Shown here piece after piece: positions 52,461-58,800 of a stretch of 64,000 bases of DNA (the stretch's first letter is position 1; each line of letters opens with the position of its first letter). Both the position numbers and the translations under genes were made by a program. The DNA comes from Sphingobium estronivorans (GTDB lineage Bacteria > Pseudomonadota > Alphaproteobacteria > Sphingomonadales > Sphingomonadaceae): positions 62,001 to 126,000 of the forward strand of contig NZ_LFCT01000007.1 in NCBI RefSeq assembly GCF_008692605.1, written 5' to 3'. Under the pieces are notes generated by a model. That model made no database searches and was not told the DNA's origin. It was given only the letters and a program-made list of their open reading frames with translations.

Positions 52461-53423
52461 ATGCCATCCGGAATTACGCGGCGAGAAGCCATCATCACCA
52501 TGTCGGCGGCGGGTGCCGCGGCCGCCCTGCCGGCCGTTCCCGCCCAGGCGGCGAGCCCGTCGCTGAATTTCCTCGCGTTCGGCGACTGGGGAAGGGACGG
52601 CGCTTCGCATCAGCGTGATGTAGCTGTTCAGATGGGCATCAGCGCGGCGCGCATCCACAGCAAGTTCGTGGTCTCGGTCGGCGACAATTTCTACGAAGAC
52701 GGCGTACAGACCGCCCAGGATCGTCAATGGCAAACCTCGTTCGAGGACATCTACACCGCGCACTCGCTGCGGAAGCCCTGGCTCGCGCTACTCGGCAACC
52801 ATGACTATCGCGGCAATCCGCAGGCCCAGCTCGACTATGCGCAAAAGAGCCGGCGCTGGCGGATGCCGAGCCGCTACTACAAGGTCTCCGGGGCATCCTT
52901 CGGCGCGCCGCAGGTCGACCTTTTCATGCTGGACACGTCCCCGCTCGTGAACAGCTATCGCAAGGACGTCCACAGCGTGATCAGGGCGAACGTCATCACC
53001 CAGGATGTCGACGCACAGCTCCGCTGGCTGGACGAGGAACTCGGTCGCTCGCGTGCGCCCTGGAAGCTCGTGTTCGCGCACCACACCATCTATTCGGGCG
53101 GCAGCGAGCATGGGAATACCGAGGAACTCATCGCGCAGGTCAAGCCGATCCTCGAGCGGCATCGCGTCCAGGCCTATATCAATGGCCACGAGCACGATCT
53201 TCAGCACATCCAGGTCGGTGCCATCGACTATATCTGCGCGGGTGCGGGGTCGGAGGTCCGGCCGGTCCAGGCGATCGAAGGCACGCGCTTCTGCCGCTCC
53301 GTATCCGGGTTCGCCGCGTTCAGGCTCTCCGGCGACGCTCTGGCGCTCGAGTTCCGCGACTTCGAGGGCAACCAGATCTACGAAACAACCTTGTCGCGCG
53401 CTCGCGCTGCGCTCCCCGCATGA
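52461..53423 (+). CDS. Tat-exported acid phosphatase, metallophosphoesterase fold
   Basis: A 320-residue enzyme with a Tat signal (TRREAIITMSAAGAAAA, cleaved near AQAA), so it is folded before export. Metal motifs in order: FGDWGRDG, SVGDNFYEDG, LGNHDYRG, AHHTIYSG and NGHEHDLQ, which match tartrate-resistant (type 5) acid phosphatases. AGGGAGA precedes the ATG at 52461. It is the last gene of the COG4280-uppP operon; a perfect hairpin terminator follows at 53430. Confidence 0.88.
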   Translation: MPSGITRREAIITMSAAGAAAALPAVPAQAASPSLNFLAFGDWGRDGASHQRDVAVQMGISAARIHSKFVVSVGDNFYEDGVQTAQDRQWQTSFEDIYTAHSLRKPWLALLGNHDYRGNPQAQLDYAQKSRRWRMPSRYYKVSGASFGAPQVDLFMLDTSPLVNSYRKDVHSVIRANVITQDVDAQLRWLDEELGRSRAPWKLVFAHHTIYSGGSEHGNTEELIAQVKPILERHRVQAYINGHEHDLQHIQVGAIDYICAGAGSEVRPVQAIEGTRFCRSVSGFAAFRLSGDALALEFRDFEGNQIYETTLSRARAALPA

Positions 53424-53429
53424 GGGGAG

Positions 53430-53458
53430 GGGCCGCGACGCTGCTCGCGTCGCGGCCC
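53430..53458. terminator. Bidirectional terminator between convergent genes
   Basis: GGGCCGCGACGC and GCGTCGCGGCCC form a perfect 12-base-pair stem with a 5-base loop, in the 52-base gap between the acid phosphatase and the convergent membrane-protein gene. Confidence 0.75.
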
Positions 53459-53475
53459 GCTGATCGTCGAACTGG

Positions 53476-54210
53476 TTAGACCGAACGTCGCAGCGCCGCT
53501 TTCCTGCGGACGGCTGCGGCGCCTTCCTGCCAGGCGGGCGTCAGCAGGATGCCGAGGCGCGGATGGGTGATCGCGAGTTGATACGCGACCGCTCCGCCCG
53601 TTCCGCTTTCCCCGACATCGAATTCAGCAAGCCGCTTCAGGAGATGGGGCGCACCCAGATGGGAAAGTGCAATGCCCAATGCGACGAGAATATCGATCCA
53701 TGGCGACTGACTGGCCACAGTCACGATGCCCGCCCCGACGACGGACAGGCTCTGCGGCAAATTTGCACGCAGCGCCGCAGCCATTGCCTGCCCCAGCGGG
53801 ACGTCCGGCGCGCGATATTTGGCCATGATCCGCGCTTCGTTGATATTGATCACGACCGCACAGACGCCCGCAGAAACCATCCAGTCCCAGGGCGGAACCG
53901 TCGGCAAACGGACGCGGTCGATAACGCACCAGACGATGCCCGCGACCGGAACGAGAAGTCCAAACGTATAAAAGCTGCCCAGACGCTGACGCATCGGCGT
54001 TCCAAGGCTGAAACATCCTGCCAGAAGCCCCTCGATGGCCGCAGTCAGATAGAAGATGAAACCGAGGCTGAAAACGCTCGCCGAGCGCACCATGAAGCCG
54101 ATGATCAGGAAAAAGCCCGAGAAGTTGAACTGGAGCTTGGAATCCCTGTCGAGGCTTTGCTGCAGCTTCGCGGACGCGCTTTCCGTGGTAGAGTCAGGCA
54201 AGCCAGCCAT
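53476..54210 (-). CDS. Unknown membrane protein downstream of a fluoride riboswitch
   Basis: A 244-residue protein with a soluble N-terminus of about 28 residues, three to five hydrophobic segments between residues 30 and 125 (FFLIIGFMVRSASVFSLGFIF cited in part, GLLVPVAGIVWCVIDRV, MVSAGVCAVVININ) and a second hydrophobic part near residues 155-185. No family recognised. GGGGTGAAGC precedes the ATG at 54210. The fluoride riboswitch copy 4 lies 190 bases upstream; short frames in this leader may be translated but none is convincing. Confidence 0.65.
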   Translation of the reverse strand: MAGLPDSTTESASAKLQQSLDRDSKLQFNFSGFFLIIGFMVRSASVFSLGFIFYLTAAIEGLLAGCFSLGTPMRQRLGSFYTFGLLVPVAGIVWCVIDRVRLPTVPPWDWMVSAGVCAVVININEARIMAKYRAPDVPLGQAMAAALRANLPQSLSVVGAGIVTVASQSPWIDILVALGIALSHLGAPHLLKRLAEFDVGESGTGGAVAYQLAITHPRLGILLTPAWQEGAAAVRRKAALRRSV

Positions 54211-54401
54211 GCTTCACCCCTTTCTTGCCCGCACAGCCGAACCTCGGCCTCTCATCAGGTCGGCTGTCCGCGATTGAGCTTCGGTCCCTTTTCTTCATGA
54301 CCCTCTCCCATGTTCTTTGTCTCGACGCGCCAACAAGACGGCCGTGCGTGTGTCGAAACATCGAAAAGGCGGTGAGGACACACTCCCACCGCGCTCGGCG
54401 C

Positions 54402-54448
54402 GGTAGGAGTCATCAGCCCTTCGGCGGGTAAGGGGGGACTCCATCCCC
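54402..54448 (-). promoter_or_regulatory. Fluoride riboswitch (crcB motif), copy 4
   Basis: On the minus strand GGGGATGG-AGT-CCCCC, TTACCCGCC and GGGCTGATGACTCCTACC fit the aptamer. The 3' CTCCTACCGCGC can pair with GCGCGGTGGGAG immediately downstream (54382-54393), again a purine-rich strand, but no start codon is well placed after it. Control of the 53476-54210 gene 190 bases on may work through this hairpin. Divergent from copy 5. Confidence 0.88.
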
Positions 54449-54631
54449 TGGCGATGATGGGGCCGCTTTCGCGGAACCAGAGGCCCGACATCAAATGTCC
54501 GGCGTTCACTTCGATGCCGGTTCCAGCATCGCGCGTCAACCAGCGAACATCCTCTCGCGCAGCTCGATCGTTTCTCGCGAAATTGGCGAGGCGCCTTGCG
54601 CTGGCGCAGGGGCGTCCATAGGATATTTGCA

Positions 54632-54693
54632 AGGCAATGGATTTCTGCCGGGCCCCCGGGCCGAACCGCCCGAGTGGCTGATGATTCCTACCC
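54632..54693 (+). promoter_or_regulatory. Fluoride riboswitch (crcB motif), copy 5
   Basis: GGCAATGG-ATTTC-TGCC (54633-54649), a hairpin GGGCCCCCGGGCC, GAACCGCCC and GGCTGATGATTCCTACCC (54676-54693) match the aptamer. The 3' GATTCCTACCC is complementary to GGGAGGAATC (54712-54721), the ribosome binding site of the first frame at 54722. The expression platform is almost the same as in copy 3. Confidence 0.9.
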
Positions 54694-54721
54694 ACCGCGC
54701 TTGACGCAGCAGGGAGGAATC

Positions 54722-54808
54722 GTGCGCGCAACAACGCCGAGAATGATCGAACATTGGCTCTGCACATCGAGCTGCGCGCGAGCGGCCACGATGGGGCCGG
54801 AGGAATGA
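54722..54808 (+). CDS. 28-codon frame, leader peptide or remnant of a lost permease gene
   Basis: GTG at 54722 has GGGAGG at the proper distance, and this is the site paired by the riboswitch, exactly as for the exporter in copy 3 (GGAGGAATC then the start codon and CGCGC in both). The frame encodes 28 residues and its TGA overlaps the ATPase start as ATGA. In MlaFE-like operons the permease gene normally stands here. The short frame may be the fused ends of such a gene after a deletion, or a coupling leader. Confidence 0.5.
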   Translation: MRATTPRMIEHWLCTSSCARAATMGPEE

Positions 54809-55608
54809 TGCATGATGACCACCAGCCACCTGAGCTCTCCCCGCTCGTCATCAAGGGGTTGCGGACGGAGATCGGGGATCAGGTCATTCATGACGGGCTC
54901 GACCTGACTGTGGAGCCGGGCGAGATATTGGGACTGGTCGGCGGCTCGGGATCGGGCAAGTCCGTGCTTCTGAAATCGATCATCGGTCTGCACCGTCCCG
55001 CAGCGGGCTCCATCGAAGTATTCGGCACCGACGTCTACACCGCCGACGAGGAGGCGCTCGCGGCTATCAAGCGGCATTGGGGTGTCCTCTTCCAGGCGAA
55101 TGCGCTGTTCTCGACGCTGACCGTCGCCGAGAATGTCCAGGTTCCCTTGCGCGAGATCGCGAAGCTTCCGCAGGAACTTCTCGACGGGATCGCGGCCTTC
55201 AAGATCCGGCAGGCGGGCCTATCCGACGACGCGATCAACAAATATCCGAGCGAACTGTCCGGCGGCATGCAGAAACGGGCCGGCCTGGCGCGCGCCATTG
55301 CGCATGATCCGAAGCTCCTGCTGCTCGATGAGCCGACTTCCGGTCTCGACCCTATCATGGCTGCCCAGATCGATCGGCTCGTCCATGATCTGGCGCGCGG
55401 CCTTGGCCTGACGGTTGTCCTCGTTACGCACGATATCGATACGCTCTACGCGATCTGCGACCGGGTTGCCGCGCTCGCCGATAAACGCATCATCGCCGTC
55501 GCCCCCGTCCGGGAATTGGAGCACTTCCCCCATCCTTGGCTGCATGATTACCTGCTCGGCAAGCGCTCGCGGGCAGGGGCGGTGCGTATGTTGGAGGCGG
55601 AGCGGTGA
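54805..55608 (+). CDS. mlaF: ABC transporter ATP-binding protein, MlaF type
   Basis: A 267-residue ATPase of the MlaF/Ttg2A group that drives lipid transport between membranes. Walker A GGSGSGKSVLLKS near residue 47, Q-loop FQAN, signature LSGGMQKRAGLARA (MQKR is typical of MlaF), Walker B LLLDEPTSGLDP and H-loop VTHD are intact. No permease (MlaE), MCE protein or MlaB is adjacent, so partners must be encoded elsewhere or were lost. Its start overlaps the 28-codon frame; the dynamin-like gene follows after 67 bases. Confidence 0.88.
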   Translation: MMHDDHQPPELSPLVIKGLRTEIGDQVIHDGLDLTVEPGEILGLVGGSGSGKSVLLKSIIGLHRPAAGSIEVFGTDVYTADEEALAAIKRHWGVLFQANALFSTLTVAENVQVPLREIAKLPQELLDGIAAFKIRQAGLSDDAINKYPSELSGGMQKRAGLARAIAHDPKLLLLDEPTSGLDPIMAAQIDRLVHDLARGLGLTVVLVTHDIDTLYAICDRVAALADKRIIAVAPVRELEHFPHPWLHDYLLGKRSRAGAVRMLEAER

Positions 55609-55675
55609 GCCGGCGCGGCGCTCGACCGGAGGCGTTTCCGCGCATCCCGGCACCGCAGCAAGGCGTTCAGGTGCT

Positions 55676-57385
55676 ATGAACGATTTCGATGCTCCGCCCG
55701 CTGCGGCACCGCCGGCGACGCCAGGCAGCCTGCTGGATCAGCTTGCGGAAGACGAACCCTCGCTGACCTCCGCCGAGCGGGCAACCATCGCGCGCCTCAT
55801 GCAACTGGACTCGCGCGTTATCGCCGGCCGCTTCCAGCTCGCCGTGATCGGGCAGTTCAAGCGCGGCAAGAGCACGCTGCTCAACGCTCTGCTCGGGCTT
55901 CCGGTGCTGCCGACCGGCGTCGTGCCGCTGACCGCCATCCCCACGTTCATCGCGCATGGCGACGAACCGGGCCTCGAGATCGCCTTCGAGCACAAGCCGC
56001 CCGAGCGGCATCGAGGCGACACGATTCCGGCCCTGCGGGAGCGTCTGGCCGAAGTCGTCACGGAAACCGGCAATCCGCACAATGCGCGCCAGGTCTCCCG
56101 CGTGCTTCTCACGCTTCCGGCGCCCCTACTTGCCGAGGGGCTGGTGATGATCGACACGCCCGGTATCGGCTCGGCAGAGCGCCACAACAGCGAGGCGGCT
56201 TTGGCCGCGCTGCCGGATTGCGATGCCGCGCTGATCGTTCTCTCGCCCGATCCGCCGGTGACAGAAGCCGAAATCGCCTATCTGGCGCTGGTCAAGGAGC
56301 ATGCGGCGCGCATCGTGCCGGTCCTTAACAAGATCGACATCATCGACGCTGCGGATCGCGCCACGATCGAGGCCTATGTGTCCAACGTGCTGGCGAGGAC
56401 CGGCGTCGTCGAGCCGCTATCGATCACCGCCGCCGGTGCCGTGCCGCCGCTTGGTATCGGCGAACTCACCGCGCGCATCCGGGCGCTGTGGAGCGAGCGC
56501 GCCGACCTGCTCGGGCAAGCGGCCGAACTGAAACGCAGGCACGAGCTTTCCGATCTTGTTTTCCAGAATGATGTCGCGCTCGCCGCGCTCAGGCTACCGC
56601 TCGAGACGCTTGACGCGAAACTTGCCCTTATCGGCCAGGCGATCGAGCGCATCGTTCGAGAGCACGACATTGCCGGCGATCTCACGAGCGGAGAACGCCA
56701 GCGTCTGCGCGATCGTATCGACGGGGAAGCGGAGGACATGAAGCTGCGCGCGCGTGAACATCTCCGCGCCGTGCTCGACGCGACGCCTCACAAAACCGAC
56801 CGTGACGCCTTCCAGGCGATCGCCAATGCCAGCTCGGCCTTTTTTGAAGATGCCTATCGCGGCATGGCAGCGGCGACGCATGCAAACATCGAGGCCATCA
56901 TATCGCGTGCGCGGGAGCGATTTCAGCCCACGCTCGAGCGCGTCCGCCAGGTCGCTGCTGAGGCGTTCGGTATCCCATTCAGCGTCCCGGAACTCGAAAT
57001 CGAGATCGCTCCGCCACGCGAACTTGCCTGGGTGGAACGTCAGGCGGAATCAATGAATCCCGTGCCGCCCGGACTGTTCGATGGGCTGCTTCCGGGGCGT
57101 TGGCGCGAGCGGCGGCGGCGGGCGCGTCTCCTCGCCGAGATCGACCGGATCGTCACCTTGAACACCGAGCATCTCCGCTGGACGCTGCGCCAACAGGCTG
57201 AAGAGATCCTGCGGGCGTTCGATCGTGAGCTTGACGCCCGGCTGGCGCTTGCCGCCAGATCGGTTACGGAGCTGGCCGCCGAGGCGCGGCACCTTCGCTC
57301 CGGCACCGCTGACGCGACCGCGCGAGAGATCGCCGCACGGGAACGACGATTTCAGTTGCTGCAAACCTTGGTTGAATCGCTCTGA
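55676..57385 (+). CDS. Bacterial dynamin-like GTPase
   Basis: A 569-residue large GTPase. G1 GQFKRGKSTLLN (59-70), G2 region PTGVVPLTA, G3 MIDTPGIGS near residue 160 and G4 LNKIDIID near residue 220 are intact. Long helical segments after residue 290 make a stalk-like region, and PVPPGLFDGLLPGRWRER near residue 462 is a hydrophobic/basic patch that could touch membrane. Bacterial dynamins help repair or reshape membranes. Pairing with MlaF under one riboswitch suggests a membrane-integrity response to fluoride (inference). Confidence 0.85.
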   Translation: MNDFDAPPAAAPPATPGSLLDQLAEDEPSLTSAERATIARLMQLDSRVIAGRFQLAVIGQFKRGKSTLLNALLGLPVLPTGVVPLTAIPTFIAHGDEPGLEIAFEHKPPERHRGDTIPALRERLAEVVTETGNPHNARQVSRVLLTLPAPLLAEGLVMIDTPGIGSAERHNSEAALAALPDCDAALIVLSPDPPVTEAEIAYLALVKEHAARIVPVLNKIDIIDAADRATIEAYVSNVLARTGVVEPLSITAAGAVPPLGIGELTARIRALWSERADLLGQAAELKRRHELSDLVFQNDVALAALRLPLETLDAKLALIGQAIERIVREHDIAGDLTSGERQRLRDRIDGEAEDMKLRAREHLRAVLDATPHKTDRDAFQAIANASSAFFEDAYRGMAAATHANIEAIISRARERFQPTLERVRQVAAEAFGIPFSVPELEIEIAPPRELAWVERQAESMNPVPPGLFDGLLPGRWRERRRRARLLAEIDRIVTLNTEHLRWTLRQQAEEILRAFDRELDARLALAARSVTELAAEARHLRSGTADATAREIAARERRFQLLQTLVESL

Positions 57386-57409
57386 TATCCGCAGGACTTC
57401 CTTCGCGCC

Positions 57410-58786
57410 TCAGCCGCAGCGCGATCTTCGTCCATCGATCGTGCATTTTCTGACTATGGTGCCGTCGAGCCCATGCACCTCTGCGCGCCAGCGTCGCGCG
57501 CCGGTCCTTTCCAACGTCATGAAGCCGAAGTTGCCGATCCAACTGTCGAACCGCTCAACCTTCACGCCGGGCGCTGGCTCCAGCCCGATTGCCGCGGCAG
57601 CCGGGACCTTGGTCACATCCTCCTGCGTGCCTGCCATGCCTGAAATGAATTGGCCGGGATGCGCCGGACCCAGATCGACCTGTTGCCATTCGTGGACATG
57701 GCCGGCCAGCAACATGTCGATCCCCTGCAGCCGCAGTGACGGATCGTCGACGCCGAAGGTCGAACGCACGGCAGCATTGCCGGGCTTGATGCGCAGCGCG
57801 CCTCGCTCCTCCGATGCGGCCAAGCCGAGCAGGGGGTAATGGTCCACCGCAAAGCTGTAGCGCCGCCCCTTGGCCAGCTCGGCAACCTTGCGCTGCGTCT
57901 CCCGGATCTGGCTATAGCGGGGATCGGTGGCCGCGATCGTGTCTTCGCCCATGATCGCGAGATCCATCGCGATGATCTGTGCGCCGCCGCCAAGCGGCAC
58001 GACGAACGGCGCGCTTTCGTCGCCATTCACGTCGTTGGCGGCATTGTCGCAATCCTTGCCCGCGACGAAAGGCTGCGCGGCAAGAAATCTCCACCAGCCT
58101 TGCCCGGCGCGCGCGCAACTCTCATGGTTGCCCCGCACCATGATCCACGGTGCAGCAGCGAGGAGGGGCGTGGCAGGGGCAAAGAAATCTGCGTCCCACG
58201 CATCCCAGCCATAACCCCAGGGGGTGCCCGCGCAACCCTCGTTGCCGGAAGCGCACGGATTCTCGCGATAGAGATAATCTCCAACGTGGAGCACGAGGTC
58301 CGGCTTCCACGCCGCCGCCTGTTCAGCGATGCGCGCGAATGGCCAGGCGCTGGCGTCGTTGCACGCTTGATAGGCGTTGTCCGACGCCTTGATGCGGCAG
58401 CCGGTATCGCCGAGCACGACGATGCGCCGTGCCCTGCGCCGCGGCACAGGCAATCGCTGTCCGTCGATTGCGGCCGTGCGCGTGTTGCCGGCGATCGGTG
58501 CCTCGCAGACCCGCACCGGGAAGCGCGAGGGCTTGCTGTTCTCCACCGTCGATTTGGTCGGCCGAAGCGGGAGGTCGGCCGGGCTTGCGCGCTCGGCCAT
58601 CGCCACCTGCCTGCCGTCGAGCGTCAGGGTCGGGCACGCATTTTCGCCCGCCGTGATCGCTCGGGCCACCGGCCCTTCGCCGGTCATCACAACGTAGGCC
58701 GAAAGGGGCGACGGTTGCGCGATCGCCGCTGGCGCGGCCAGCAGGCAACCGGCAGCAAGGATTGATTTCAGCACGTCGGCGACCAT
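57410..58786 (-). CDS. Exported metallophosphoesterase
   Basis: A 458-residue periplasmic enzyme with a signal peptide (ends APAAIAQ) and an N-terminal beta domain of about 120 residues. The calcineurin-like motifs are VVLGDTGCRI, HVGDYLYREN, RGNHESC, DHYPLLG and AGHVHEWQ. Several Cys (DTGCR, NPCASGNEGC) hint at disulfides. It is convergent with the dynamin gene and lies 14 bases after the TonB receptor on the same strand, probably in one transcript with it, which suggests import or processing of an organic phosphate. Confidence 0.87.
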   Translation of the reverse strand: MVADVLKSILAAGCLLAAPAAIAQPSPLSAYVVMTGEGPVARAITAGENACPTLTLDGRQVAMAERASPADLPLRPTKSTVENSKPSRFPVRVCEAPIAGNTRTAAIDGQRLPVPRRRARRIVVLGDTGCRIKASDNAYQACNDASAWPFARIAEQAAAWKPDLVLHVGDYLYRENPCASGNEGCAGTPWGYGWDAWDADFFAPATPLLAAAPWIMVRGNHESCARAGQGWWRFLAAQPFVAGKDCDNAANDVNGDESAPFVVPLGGGAQIIAMDLAIMGEDTIAATDPRYSQIRETQRKVAELAKGRRYSFAVDHYPLLGLAASEERGALRIKPGNAAVRSTFGVDDPSLRLQGIDMLLAGHVHEWQQVDLGPAHPGQFISGMAGTQEDVTKVPAAAAIGLEPAPGVKVERFDSWIGNFGFMTLERTGARRWRAEVHGLDGTIVRKCTIDGRRSRCG

Positions 58787-58800
58787 TGCGCTGCTCCAAC

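Noticed and set aside
54255-54854. A 199-codon frame on the minus strand
   Set aside because: It runs across two fluoride riboswitches and the start of the ABC ATPase gene; the RNA motifs account for the conservation.
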